A stretch of 64,000 nt of DNA from Burkholderiaceae bacterium (GTDB taxonomy: Bacteria > Pseudomonadota > Gammaproteobacteria > Burkholderiales > Burkholderiaceae_B): NCBI GenBank assembly GCA_017983955.1, contig JAGOAJ010000007.1, positions 62,001 to 126,000 of the forward strand, written 5' to 3'. The notes beneath the pieces were generated by a model, which was given only the letters and a program-made list of their open reading frames with translations, did not search any database and was not told where the DNA came from. A program made the translations under genes and the position numbers. This document shows positions 17,006 through 25,436 of the stretch, in pieces (position 1 is the stretch's first letter; the number at the start of each line of letters is the position of its first letter).

Positions 17006-18046
17006 ATGTCATCAGCATCACAACAAACTAGCAATCAACTGTATTTCTCTGAAGCGGAACTGTTAGCGTTTGCAGAGCAAACCTGCTTGGGTTTGGGCTT
17101 GACCTTGCCGCATGCGCAAGCTATTGCCAGGGTCGTGGTGGCGGGCCAGCGGGACGATTGCCAGTCTCATGGGCTTTACCGCCTACTGACCGTGGCGCAA
17201 ACCATACAGGCAGGAAAGGTGGTTTTGGATGCCGAACCCCAGCTCACGACCCAAGGGACATCCATTATCCGGGTCGACGCAAAGTTTGGCTTTTCTCCTC
17301 TGGCCTTCGAGCTTGGCTTGCCAGAGCTGGTCAAGGGGGCGCGCCAGGCGGGCATCGCCGCATTGGTGATTAATCGTTGCGTGCATTTTTCAGCACTTTG
17401 GCCCGAGATCGAAGCTATCACTGGACAAGGCTTGGCGGCGTTGGCGTTGACTCCATCGCATGCCTGGGTTGCGCCGGCCGGCGGTAAACGGCCCACTTTT
17501 GGCACCAACCCTATCGCATTTGGCTGGCCGCGTCCTGGCCCATTCCCCTATGTATTTGACTTTGCCACCAGCGCGATCGCACGAGGCGATCTGGAACTGC
17601 ATCGCAGGGCGCAAACGCAGTTGCCCCCCAATTGTGGCGTCGATGTAAACGGCCAGCCGACCAACGATCCCGTAAAAGTCGTGCAAGGGGCCATGCTGAC
17701 TTTTGGCGGTCACAAGGGTTCGGCTTTAGCGACCATGGTTGAAATTATGGCGGGGGCGTTGATTGGTGATTGGAATAGTCAGCAGTCCCTGGACTATGAC
17801 AATGGTGCGAAAGTCGCGCCCGCCCATGGCGAGCTGATACTGGCTTTTGACCCAGTCAGCTTTGGCGGCAAGACATTGGCAGAGCAGCAGGAGATGGCAG
17901 AAGGTTTGTTCGCCAGTATTGTCGAGCAAGGGGCGCGCTTGCCATCCGAGCGTCGCTATGCGGCACGCACCCGTAGTCAGGAGAATGGCATAGCGGTACC
18001 CCGCGCCTTATATGAAGAGATAGCCGCGCTGGTCGGTCAAGGATGA
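17006..18046 (+). CDS. Ldh2-family reductase, delta1-piperideine/pyrroline-2-carboxylate reductase-like
   Basis: A 346-residue NAD(P)-dependent enzyme of the malate/L-lactate dehydrogenase (Ldh2) family. The segments RDDCQSHGLYRL, TPSHAWVAPAGG, FGTNPIAFGWPRPGP, FDFATSAIARGD and FGGHKGSALATMVEIMAG resemble DpkA-type reductases, which reduce cyclic imines of D-lysine or proline catabolism to L-pipecolate or L-proline. The start at 17006 follows GGAAGGG; a TTG at 16994 would overlap that site. It sits between a DAO-type oxidase, which could make a cyclic imine, and a GntR regulator whose ATG overlaps its stop by four bases. Confidence 0.83.
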   Translation: MSSASQQTSNQLYFSEAELLAFAEQTCLGLGLTLPHAQAIARVVVAGQRDDCQSHGLYRLLTVAQTIQAGKVVLDAEPQLTTQGTSIIRVDAKFGFSPLAFELGLPELVKGARQAGIAALVINRCVHFSALWPEIEAITGQGLAALALTPSHAWVAPAGGKRPTFGTNPIAFGWPRPGPFPYVFDFATSAIARGDLELHRRAQTQLPPNCGVDVNGQPTNDPVKVVQGAMLTFGGHKGSALATMVEIMAGALIGDWNSQQSLDYDNGAKVAPAHGELILAFDPVSFGGKTLAEQQEMAEGLFASIVEQGARLPSERRYAARTRSQENGIAVPRALYEEIAALVGQG

Positions 18047-18840
18047 ATTCAATGCATGTGATGACGAACACTCGTAGCCCTGTAGGCAGAAAAACAAGCA
18101 AAGCACTCCCCAAACCGCGAGAGGAGAGCTCGGTAGAGCGTTTGTATCTTGATTTGCGTGATCGAGCGATGCGCTACGATTTTCGCCCTGGAACCCGAAT
18201 CAACGAACAGGCTTTGGGACGGGAGTTCGGTGTCAGCAGGGCACCGCTGCGGGAAGCGCTTAACAGGTTGGTTGCCGAGGGCTTGTTGACCTCGGTCATG
18301 AATAAGGGCTTTTATCGCAAGGGTATCAGTGTCGATGAAGTCATGGACCTGTATCAGATCCGAATTGCCTTAGAGCGGCGTGCTGTATTCCTGGCCATTC
18401 AGCGAGCGACGGATGCGGAACTCCAATCGGTTCAGGAGTATTGGAGCAGCGTCATGTCCAATTCGGCGCACATGTCGCCCGCAGACTATTTGTTCGCCGA
18501 CGAGGAGTTCCATAGGCGCATGGTAGCCACGGCAAAAAATAAAGAGTTAAGCACCTTTTTAGATATAGTGAGCCGCAGAATTCATATCGCCAGGAATATC
18601 GATATCGAGCAGACCGTCTGGAACGCCAAAGCCTTTGATGCGCATTATGGTGTTCTCAAGTACATGCGCGAGCGTAACACCGAGCAAGCCTTGGCGTGCA
18701 TCACGGAACATATCGACATGAGCCTGAATCGCGCAGTTCAGATCACCAGGGAAATGGCTGCAAAGTTTTTCCTGGTCGATAGCGTATCGTCGCAAGAACA
18801 GCAGAGGTTCGATCGCCCAGCTGAGCTGGAGTCCGAGTAG
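18043..18840 (+). CDS. GntR family transcriptional regulator, FCD domain
   Basis: A 265-residue regulator. The N-terminal winged helix-turn-helix occupies about residues 30-95, with the signature FRPGTRINEQALGREFGVSRAPLREALNRL. The C-terminal all-helical FCD ligand domain follows, with DEEFHRRMVATAKN and HYGVLKYMRERNTEQALACITEHI supplying the metal/ligand His and Asp residues. This class usually represses a catabolic operon until an organic acid binds. It is coupled to the reductase by ATGA overlap and is the last gene of the block. Its likely operators are the TGTCGACA-type sites at 1336-1486. Confidence 0.9.
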   Translation: MNSMHVMTNTRSPVGRKTSKALPKPREESSVERLYLDLRDRAMRYDFRPGTRINEQALGREFGVSRAPLREALNRLVAEGLLTSVMNKGFYRKGISVDEVMDLYQIRIALERRAVFLAIQRATDAELQSVQEYWSSVMSNSAHMSPADYLFADEEFHRRMVATAKNKELSTFLDIVSRRIHIARNIDIEQTVWNAKAFDAHYGVLKYMRERNTEQALACITEHIDMSLNRAVQITREMAAKFFLVDSVSSQEQQRFDRPAELESE

Positions 18841-18885
18841 GGCTCCATCAGCCCCCGCCTGTACTAGTTCCTCGGATATGCTCGG

Positions 18886-19199
18886 TTGCCGTGTGGCTTC
18901 CTCGCCGTCGGCTGGACGAGATATCGATCGCCAGATCGAAGCGCACATCGTGCGGTTCAGTTCCTGTCCGGACGAACCGGACGCTTGGTGGATTGGCGTT
19001 TTGTTGTCGATGGCAAGGAACGTACCATTCGCGTATCTGGAAACCTTGCCGTCAACGATACCGATGCGTATGTCACCTGTGGTCTGGAAGGACTAGGCTT
19101 GATCCGGATCGCCACCTTTCGCCAGCCGTGCGTGCGTTCGTGAGCTGGGTCAGCCTACTGGTACGCGAAGCGGAACCAACGTGGCGTCTGTCTCAGTAG
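18886..19199 (+). pseudogene. Remnant of a LysR-family regulator (C-terminal part, deleted and frameshifted)
   Basis: The 368-base gap between the GntR and LysR genes is filled by decayed coding sequence. One frame reads HRAVQFLSGRTGRLVDWRFV...DTDAYVTCGLEGLGLI, typical of the LysR ligand-binding domain. A second frame, shifted and missing roughly forty codons, continues RHLSPAVRAFVSWVSLLVRE, the usual C-terminal helix. The N-terminal DNA-binding half is absent. The order and residues match LysR proteins that read aromatic-compound operons. The gene is therefore truncated at the 5' end and carries an internal out-of-frame deletion, and is not functional. Confidence 0.75.
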
Positions 19200-19208
19200 C
19201 GTGGCGGC

Positions 19209-20114
19209 TCACTCAACTCTTTCCCTTGCCATGTCGATAAATGCCCTTAGGCTTACCGGTACATGGCGATTGTTAGGAAAGTAAAGACACAGGCCTGGAA
19301 TATGCGGGCACCAGTCTTCTAGCACGGCAACCAAACTGCCCTTATCAATGAATGGGCGGGCATAGGCCTCTGGGACATAGGCGATGCCTGCACCGGCCGC
19401 CGACGCCTCTACCATCAACTGATTGTTGTCCAGCGTTAGCGTACCCGGTACGTCGATCGCCAGCTCCTGTTCGCGTTTGCGGAATTCCCAGCGATAACGT
19501 TTGCCACTGGGAAGACGTTGCCGAATGCACCGATGTCTGGCAAGCCCATCGGGCGTCTCCGGGGCCGGGTGGGCCGCAAGATAATCCGGCGACGCAACTG
19601 TCAAGAAACGCACGTCTGGACCAAGGCGCACTGCCACCATATCCTTGGGCACCGCTTCGCCCAACCTGACGCCCGCGTCAAATCCCTGCTCGACGATGTC
19701 CACTAATTGCCCTTGTGCCACAAGGTCGAGCTCTACGTCGGGATAACGCGCCAGAAATTCCGGCACCAACGTGTCGAGTAGCAAGCGGATGGCTACCTCG
19801 CTGCCATTGATCCTTAGCGTGCCTGTCGGTCGCCCTTGTGCTCCCGCAACTTCCTCCAGCAATTGGCTCAAACTGCTCAACAAGGGGTCCAGGCGAGCAA
19901 GGAATTGTTCGCCTGCATGCGTCAGCGAAACACTGCGTGTCGTCCGGTGCAATAGACGGGTACCTAGCCTTCCTTCCAGACCCCGCACCGTATGGCTAAG
20001 CGACGAACGGGTTACGCCCAGAAATTCAGCAGCGCGTCGGAAACTGCGGTGTTCCGCGACGGCCATGAAGGCCTGCAGGTCTTTCAGTGTTGGGGAACCT
20101 ATTGGTGATTTCAT
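19209..20114 (-). CDS. LysR family transcriptional regulator
   Basis: A 301-residue LysR-type regulator. The N-terminal helix-turn-helix is LQAFMAVAEHRSFRRAAEFLGVTRSSLSHTVRGLE, with a linker helix and a two-lobed ligand-binding domain (SEVAIRLLLDTLVPEFLARYPDVELDL, GIAYVPEAYARPFI). It is read away from the SDR gene at 20212 with a 97-base shared promoter region. By family habit it controls its own gene and that SDR. A T-N11-A dyad in the shared region fits a LysR binding box. The closest familiar group is the regulators of aldehyde/ketone oxidoreductases; the inducer is unknown. Confidence 0.92.
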   Translation of the reverse strand: MKSPIGSPTLKDLQAFMAVAEHRSFRRAAEFLGVTRSSLSHTVRGLEGRLGTRLLHRTTRSVSLTHAGEQFLARLDPLLSSLSQLLEEVAGAQGRPTGTLRINGSEVAIRLLLDTLVPEFLARYPDVELDLVAQGQLVDIVEQGFDAGVRLGEAVPKDMVAVRLGPDVRFLTVASPDYLAAHPAPETPDGLARHRCIRQRLPSGKRYRWEFRKREQELAIDVPGTLTLDNNQLMVEASAAGAGIAYVPEAYARPFIDKGSLVAVLEDWCPHIPGLCLYFPNNRHVPVSLRAFIDMARERVE

Positions 20115-20134
20115 TTCACCTCTTCATGCGGTTT

Positions 20135-20149
20135 ATTAGTCATTCTAAT
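20135..20149. promoter_or_regulatory. T-N11-A LysR-type binding box
   Basis: The intergenic region between the divergent LysR and SDR genes contains a perfect 5-5-5 inverted repeat, ATTAG-N5-CTAAT. It fits the T-N11-A consensus of LysR regulators. It lies 20 bases upstream of the regulator ATG and 62 bases upstream of the SDR ATG, so one site could serve both autoregulation and activation. Confidence 0.55.
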
Positions 20150-20211
20150 CACAATGATAATCCCATACCATTCATTCAGTCGTTCATCTTTTCTTTTTTT
20201 GGGCTTACAAC

Positions 20212-21042
20212 ATGACTAAGACATGGTTTATTACCGGAACCTCAACCGGCCTTGGCCGCCTTCTTACTGAACGCTTGCTGGAGCGCGGTGATCGTGTGGT
20301 TGCAACGCTTCGCCGGCCTGACGCATTGAATACGCTGGCAACACAGTATGGTGATCAGCTGCATGCTCTCACGCTTGATGTTACTGACACGCAGGCCATA
20401 AAAGCCGTGGTTGCGGACGCTTTCCAGCGTGTCGGGCAAATCGACGTAGTGGTAAGCAACGCGGGATATGCGCTCTTTGGTGCAGCTGAAGAAGCCAGCG
20501 ATGCTCAAGTCGAGCGGCAGATTGCAACGAACTTAGTGGGTTCCATCCAGCTCATTCGGGCTGTGCTGCCTTACTTACGCGCCCAAGGTGGTGGTCGCAT
20601 CGTTCAAGTCTCCTCGGAGGGCGGACAAATCGCCTATCCGAACTTCAGTTTCTATCATGCCACTAAATGGGGAGTTGAAGGTTTTGTGGAATCGGTTGCT
20701 AAGGAGGTTGCACCGTTTGGCATAGACTTTCTGATTGTCGAACCCGGTCCGACCGGTACCAATTTCGTCGAAGGGCTGGATCGCGCACAGATTATGGCCT
20801 GCTATGAAGACACCCCAGCTGGTGAAGTGCGCCGCGCGGTAGCCTCGGGTGCCTTTGCCATCAAGGGCGATGCTGCTCGAACCGTCGATGCCATGATTGC
20901 AGCAGCCGATGCGGTGAACCCGCCCTTGCGTCTAGCGCTGGGCAGCACGGCCTACGCATCGATTAGTCAGGCACTGATGGATCGGCTGCACCTGCTGGAA
21001 GCGCAAAAAGAGGTAGCGCTTTCCGCTGATCGACATGACTGA
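20212..21042 (+). CDS. SDR family oxidoreductase
   Basis: A 276-residue short-chain dehydrogenase of the single-domain group often paired with a divergent LysR gene. The cofactor site is ITGTSTGLGR, the NAG motif is VVSNAGYALFG, Ser is in VQVSSEGGQ and the catalytic Y-x-x-x-K is FYHATKWGVEGF. The PGPTGTNF loop follows. The C-terminal tail RLHLLEAQKEVALSADRHD is typical of the group. Its last third is duplicated in degraded form at 36087-36214, which carries a 167-base internal deletion. The physiological substrate is not indicated by neighbours. Confidence 0.92.
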   Translation: MTKTWFITGTSTGLGRLLTERLLERGDRVVATLRRPDALNTLATQYGDQLHALTLDVTDTQAIKAVVADAFQRVGQIDVVVSNAGYALFGAAEEASDAQVERQIATNLVGSIQLIRAVLPYLRAQGGGRIVQVSSEGGQIAYPNFSFYHATKWGVEGFVESVAKEVAPFGIDFLIVEPGPTGTNFVEGLDRAQIMACYEDTPAGEVRRAVASGAFAIKGDAARTVDAMIAAADAVNPPLRLALGSTAYASISQALMDRLHLLEAQKEVALSADRHD

Positions 21043-21088
21043 ACTCGGAGCAAGCTTTCTAACCTTGCTTGACGACATTGCCGGAGAG

Positions 21089-21481
21089 TTAGACGAAGTC
21101 GCCATCGACATAAAACCAGCGGCCGTCTTCACGAAGGAATCGGCTGACCTCGTGCAGCCGATTCGCCTTTCCGTTGTGGCGAGAACGGGCAACGAATTCC
21201 ACCGTGGCATGATCGTCGTCTTGGCGAACATGGCCACGCAGTTGTAGGCCCAACCATTTAACACCCGCTGTATTGCCCTCCAGGCCAGTTGGGCGAGTGC
21301 TTGCATGCCAGGTGTCCAGCAGATAATCCAGCTCGTCCAGTACGAATGCTGTGTACCGAGACCGCATCAACGTTTCCGCATCCGGAGCCATTAGACGCTG
21401 CGCACCATGATGCCAGCGTGCGCAGCACGCCTTGTAACCTGCAGTGTTTCCGCAGGGGCAGGGCGGACACCTCTGACTCAT
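21089..21481 (-). CDS. ychJ: YchJ family protein (SEC-C motif, UPF0225)
   Basis: A 130-residue protein matching YchJ. The N-terminal zinc-binding SEC-C motif is CPCGNTAGYKACCARWHHG. The NTF2-like body follows, with LMRSRYTAFVLDELDYLLDTWH and the conserved RLHEVSRFLREDGRWFYVDGD end. The function is not established; the SEC-C motif suggests metal and protein or nucleic acid contact. It converges with the SDR gene with 46 bases between stops. Its start lies only seven bases past the end of the hydrolase gene at 21488, both on the minus strand. Confidence 0.88.
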   Translation of the reverse strand: MSQRCPPCPCGNTAGYKACCARWHHGAQRLMAPDAETLMRSRYTAFVLDELDYLLDTWHASTRPTGLEGNTAGVKWLGLQLRGHVRQDDDHATVEFVARSRHNGKANRLHEVSRFLREDGRWFYVDGDFV

Positions 21482-21487
21482 AGCCCT

Positions 21488-22552
21488 TCAAAGCCCCAGG
21501 AATTTGAACGGTTGGGTTTCTTTGAATTTGTCATTGGCCATACCGGAATAGATCCGTTCCTGATCGGGCCCCAGATCAAGCGTCATGACTTTCCCCGTCT
21601 TTTCCGAGAAGTCCAGTTTTTCCAGGTCGACCCAGAAAACATTCGGTGTCAGCGCTGATTCAAAGAAATACAATTTGCGTTTCTGGTCGGCGACTGTACG
21701 CCAGCGCGTCGAGGAAATATTTGGCTCCTCGGGCGTAGTAATGCCGTAGGGGACCGAAACATTCCGGATGACAGAAAAGACGCTCGCGATTGATTCAGTG
21801 CTGTTCGTGCTTTTCGGAATTGCGTTCACATAGAACATGGCGCGCGCAAACCGGTCGGCGGCGCGGTTCGTACCAGGCAGCATGACAGTGCCGCCAATCT
21901 GTTTCCAGTATTCCTCCATCGCAAGCTGCTTGTCGAAGGTCGGCGAATTGGTCATTACTTGATAAGCGCGGTTGTGGTGGATAACCTGATTGCCGTCGAT
22001 ATATTCAATGATCGCGCTGTCGCCCGAGGCGTCCGAGATTGACAGGTGCAACGTGGCAAGGCGTTTTTCGCCCGGCACGTTGTCCGTTACCAGAGTGTAG
22101 GGCTGCTTCTGCAGCGCATCAACGGCACCCTGCACGGTGGCAAAGTTATCGAGTACATATTGCGCCCAAGCTGCGATCGACAGACCAGGCGTTGTGCCAT
22201 CATATTTTGGGTAGGAGGACTCCACCAGCCACAGGACATTGGCAACTAGGCCGGCCTCGTTCATGCCATCCGTGGTGGAAATGTCGTAACCCGAAGCAAT
22301 GACACTGCCGTATTTCGACGTCCACTGAACGGAGTTTGGTCCCGCCTCTCCGGAACGTTGCATACCTCGTGGAAAAACCCAGAGGTTGGTCCCGACATCT
22401 GTTTTCCAATCCATGGACCGCGCTGTGATAACGTCATCGCCCGCACCCTGATAGACAAAGCGTGTGCATGCGTTGGCCGAAGGGGAAAACATACTCGTGG
22501 ACATCAATACTGCAGCACACAAGACCGCTAATGAACTCTGCTTTAAGGACAT
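21488..22552 (-). CDS. Secreted linear amide C-N hydrolase (choloylglycine hydrolase family, Ntn)
   Basis: A 354-residue Ntn-hydrolase with a Sec signal peptide ending SANA, directly followed by Cys29 in ACTRFVYQG. Cleavage there would expose Cys29 as the N-terminal nucleophile, as the family requires. Other family residues are RSMDWKTD (catalytic Arg and Asp), NEAGLVANVLWLVESSYP and the conserved Asn in MTNSPTFDKQ. Members hydrolyse bile salts, penicillin V or N-acyl homoserine lactones; the substrate is unknown. I prefer ATG 22552, with AGGGA just upstream, over ATG 22564. It diverges from the outer membrane protein at 22643. Confidence 0.88.
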   Translation of the reverse strand: MSLKQSSLAVLCAAVLMSTSMFSPSANACTRFVYQGAGDDVITARSMDWKTDVGTNLWVFPRGMQRSGEAGPNSVQWTSKYGSVIASGYDISTTDGMNEAGLVANVLWLVESSYPKYDGTTPGLSIAAWAQYVLDNFATVQGAVDALQKQPYTLVTDNVPGEKRLATLHLSISDASGDSAIIEYIDGNQVIHHNRAYQVMTNSPTFDKQLAMEEYWKQIGGTVMLPGTNRAADRFARAMFYVNAIPKSTNSTESIASVFSVIRNVSVPYGITTPEEPNISSTRWRTVADQKRKLYFFESALTPNVFWVDLEKLDFSEKTGKVMTLDLGPDQERIYSGMANDKFKETQPFKFLGL

Positions 22553-22642
22553 ACAATCCCTCATGTGAAAATGCGATATAACTGTCTGGAATTTAATATG
22601 CAGTTACAGTATACGTAAACTATTAAAACTCATTGGCTGCCG

Positions 22643-23512
22643 ATGGACATCAACACGAAAACATACTCGCAGCCTACGGGAGAGACCTCATTGAGTAGAT
22701 ATGCCCATACCATCGCGGTTACCCTAGGTCTTTGCATCACTCCCGTCGTTTACGCTACTAATGTGGCCCCCGCTAAAGCAGAGCTGACTGCGTCAAGCGT
22801 GGCAGATCAGCCAAGTCGGGCCTTGCAGGTCACGCCTTACCTATGGGCGGCCGGACTTGACGGCCATATCTCGCCATTTCGGCGTGGACCCACCATAGGC
22901 ATCGATAAATCTTTTTCGGATGTACTGAGCGATCTCAAGGTCGGCGGATTCATCAATATATGGGGACGCTACGATCGCTACGTTCTGTCTGGTGACGTGG
23001 TGTATGTCAACACAAAGGAAAGCCAGGCGATCGGCCCACTGCCGCCTATCGGTCCAAGACCGTCCGGAACCGCCGTGAATGGCAGTGTCGACACCAAACA
23101 GTTCGTGGCAACACTGCTAGGCGGTTACCGCCTGCTGGAGACTCCCGATTTTACATTGGACACACTGGGAGGCGTGCGCTTCTGGCATATCTCGAACAAG
23201 GTGAAAGTTAGTGCCCTGGGGTTGTCGCGCAACTATAACGAAAGCTTCGGCTGGGTAGAACCCGTGATCGGCGCACGCACTTTCATGCGCCTGACAAATA
23301 AGTTTTCCTTACAGGTGCAGGCGGATATTGGCGGTTTCGGCACAGGCTCTGATTTAGCCTGGTCAGCGCTCGCGACCATCAACTACACCTTTACCGACAA
23401 GTTATCCGTCTCCGCGGGCTACAAAGTACTTGATGTCGACTACGATCACAATGGCCACGTCTACGACACCCGCTTGAGCGGCCCGGTTTTGGGCTTAACC
23501 TATCGGTTTTGA
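22643..23512 (+). CDS. Outer membrane beta-barrel protein (signal peptide, C-terminal Phe)
   Basis: A 289-residue protein with an N-terminal export region whose hydrophobic core is IAVTLGLCITPVVYA. It is followed by alternating amphipathic strands beginning ALQVTPYLWAAGLDGHI and ending GPVLGLTYRF. The terminal aromatic Phe is the usual recognition signal for outer membrane barrel assembly. The strand pattern resembles the small OmpW/OmpA-like barrels of unknown role. It diverges from the secreted hydrolase with an AT-rich 90-base intergenic region. An internal ATG at 22703 would shorten the export region, so the exact start is uncertain. Confidence 0.78.
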   Translation: MDINTKTYSQPTGETSLSRYAHTIAVTLGLCITPVVYATNVAPAKAELTASSVADQPSRALQVTPYLWAAGLDGHISPFRRGPTIGIDKSFSDVLSDLKVGGFINIWGRYDRYVLSGDVVYVNTKESQAIGPLPPIGPRPSGTAVNGSVDTKQFVATLLGGYRLLETPDFTLDTLGGVRFWHISNKVKVSALGLSRNYNESFGWVEPVIGARTFMRLTNKFSLQVQADIGGFGTGSDLAWSALATINYTFTDKLSVSAGYKVLDVDYDHNGHVYDTRLSGPVLGLTYRF

Positions 23513-23588
23513 TCGCAACTGGGCGAGTGTCGTTGCCGAGCATTCCGCCTGTATCGGGGCCGCACAGTCGTACGTATAATACTGGCGT

Positions 23589-24461
23589 ATGAACCCCTCT
23601 ACCCTTATTGGTATCGTCGCAAGCGTGGTCTTGCTAGTTGCCGTGCTGGCCTTTTCCGCAGAGGACGCCGCTGCGTTCATCGATATGCCCAGTCTGGGCA
23701 TCGTGGTGATAGGCACGTTGGCGGCAACCTTCATCAGCTATCCGCTTAGCGAAGTGCTGCGTGTCTTCCGTCTGCTTGGAACCGTGCTGCGTAACGAACG
23801 TCTGCATACCGAGCAGGACATCGATGACCTTATATCCATTTCGCGGTTATGGATGAAGGCAGACATCCGCAAGGTCGAGGACGCACTGGAAAATGTTTCT
23901 AACCCTTTCCTTAAAACGGGCGTGCAACTGGTTATAGACCATGCACCCGAGCAGGAGATCGTCGATCTTATGCAATGGCGCGTATCCCGACTCCGTGCCC
24001 GCGAGCGTGCTGAAGCACAGCTGTTTCGGACTATGGCAGGCTTCGCCCCGGCGTTCGGCATGCTGGGGACACTGGTCGGGTTGGTGAATTTGCTTTTTCT
24101 GTTGGGGGACGGCGACATGGCCGCCATCGGCCAGCAAATGGCGTTGGCCTTGATGACGACCTTCTACGGCATCTTGTTCGCCAATTTGTTGCTGAAGCCA
24201 GTGGCCGTCAAGCTAGAGCGGCGTACCGAACAGCGCGTGATTGTCATGAGCATGATCATGCAAGGGGTTTCCATGATGTGCCAGAAGCGTAGCCCCTCGC
24301 TGATGCGCGCGACCCTGAATTCCTTCATGGAAGAGCACGACGACGAAATTAACGACCATCAGGGCAGGCTGGCCAAAGAGCAACTGACCCCGCCTACCAA
24401 GGCGATGTGGTTCCGGTTCTGGTCCAAACCCAAGGCCAAGTCGCAGACCAGGCCGTCATGA
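23589..24461 (+). CDS. MotA/TolQ/ExbB proton channel family protein (MotA/PomA-like)
   Basis: A 290-residue inner membrane protein with four hydrophobic segments: two near residues 5-22 and 32-50, two near 150-175 and 185-210. The FAPAFGMLGTLVGLVNLL and LALMTTFYGILFANLLLKPVA segments match MotA/PomA proteins, which pair with a MotB-type partner to form an ion-driven stator. The next gene is such a partner and overlaps the stop by four bases. No flagellar genes lie in the window, so whether this pair turns a flagellum or powers another envelope process is open. Confidence 0.88.
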   Translation: MNPSTLIGIVASVVLLVAVLAFSAEDAAAFIDMPSLGIVVIGTLAATFISYPLSEVLRVFRLLGTVLRNERLHTEQDIDDLISISRLWMKADIRKVEDALENVSNPFLKTGVQLVIDHAPEQEIVDLMQWRVSRLRARERAEAQLFRTMAGFAPAFGMLGTLVGLVNLLFLLGDGDMAAIGQQMALALMTTFYGILFANLLLKPVAVKLERRTEQRVIVMSMIMQGVSMMCQKRSPSLMRATLNSFMEEHDDEINDHQGRLAKEQLTPPTKAMWFRFWSKPKAKSQTRPS

Positions 24462-25432
24462 GCGTGGTGGGCCAGAATAAATGGTATGTCGAGCCGGTAC
24501 CCGACGAAGAAACCGATGCTTGGCTCTTGACCTACCTAGACCTGATCACCTTGTTGCTGGTGCTGCTGGTGGTCATGCTGGCCTTGTCGGGACAGGCGGC
24601 CAAACTGTCGTCTGCTCCGACGACATCCGGTCTGCTGCCAGCGCATAGCGGTTTATTGCCAGGCGGGTCTGCTCCTGACACTATTCAGATCATTCCAATG
24701 CCCCAGGCGCTAGTGCACGCTAGGCCTGCCATCGCTGCATCGATCCCGGCTTCCGCTAACGCCGACCCATTGCTGACTATGATTGCGGATACCGAGTGGG
24801 ACCGGCCGGCGTATGCCCCCGACTTGTCTGACCTGGGCCTTCAGGAATCCACACTTTTCGTCGATTTGCCTTCCCACTTCCAGGCCGAGACAGACCCGGA
24901 CGCGGTCGTGCAGCATGTGATGGGACAAGAGGGGGGTAAGCTGGTATCCACCGCTTTAATGCCCGCCGCCCCCGATTTGATAGCTGAAGACGAGGACTTT
25001 CTGGCGTTGCTGGACTTGCCTGAGCTTGGCGACGATATCGAGATTATCCGTAATCGGGAATCCATCAGTTTCCGGATTAACAGCGAGATCCTGTACAGCT
25101 CCGCTAAAGTCGACCTTAGCCTGGAAGGCATTGCCGTTTTGCGCAAGCTCCTTCCTGTGCTCAAAGACAGCAAGTACACCATTACTGTCGAAGGGCATAC
25201 CGACGCCTTGCCTATACGCGGAGGGCAATATCCTTCGAATTGGGAGCTGTCTAGCGCCCGGGCGGGCAGGGTGGTCCGATATCTGGCAGCCAACGGCGTA
25301 GGGCGCACGCGCCTGCGCGCCATTGGCTACGCTGATACCCAGGCGCTGGTCAGCAATAACACCGAGCAAGGCCGCAGAAGTAATCGGCGCGTGGAAATTA
25401 TTCTGGAACAGCCGCGGGTTGGCCAACCCTAG
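24458..25432 (+). CDS. MotB/OmpA-domain stator partner protein
   Basis: A 324-residue protein. A short cytoplasmic N terminus is followed by one membrane segment, WLLTYLDLITLLLVLLVVMLAL, whose Asp28 is the ion-binding residue expected of MotB. A long 150-residue Pro/Ala-rich periplasmic linker follows. The C-terminal OmpA-like peptidoglycan-binding domain contains ITVEGHTDALPIRGG, NWELSSARAGRVV and QGRRSNRRVEIIL. The ATG at 24458 overlaps the MotA-like stop; a frame from 24407 runs inside that gene and is rejected. The linker is longer than in classical MotB. Confidence 0.88.
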   Translation: MSVVGQNKWYVEPVPDEETDAWLLTYLDLITLLLVLLVVMLALSGQAAKLSSAPTTSGLLPAHSGLLPGGSAPDTIQIIPMPQALVHARPAIAASIPASANADPLLTMIADTEWDRPAYAPDLSDLGLQESTLFVDLPSHFQAETDPDAVVQHVMGQEGGKLVSTALMPAAPDLIAEDEDFLALLDLPELGDDIEIIRNRESISFRINSEILYSSAKVDLSLEGIAVLRKLLPVLKDSKYTITVEGHTDALPIRGGQYPSNWELSSARAGRVVRYLAANGVGRTRLRAIGYADTQALVSNNTEQGRRSNRRVEIILEQPRVGQP

Positions 25433-25436
25433 GTGA

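Noticed and set aside
14752..18046. Hydroxyproline catabolic cluster
   Set aside because: The DapA-like protein carries true DHDPS motifs, and no proline racemase-type epimerase or 2-oxoglutarate semialdehyde dehydrogenase is present.
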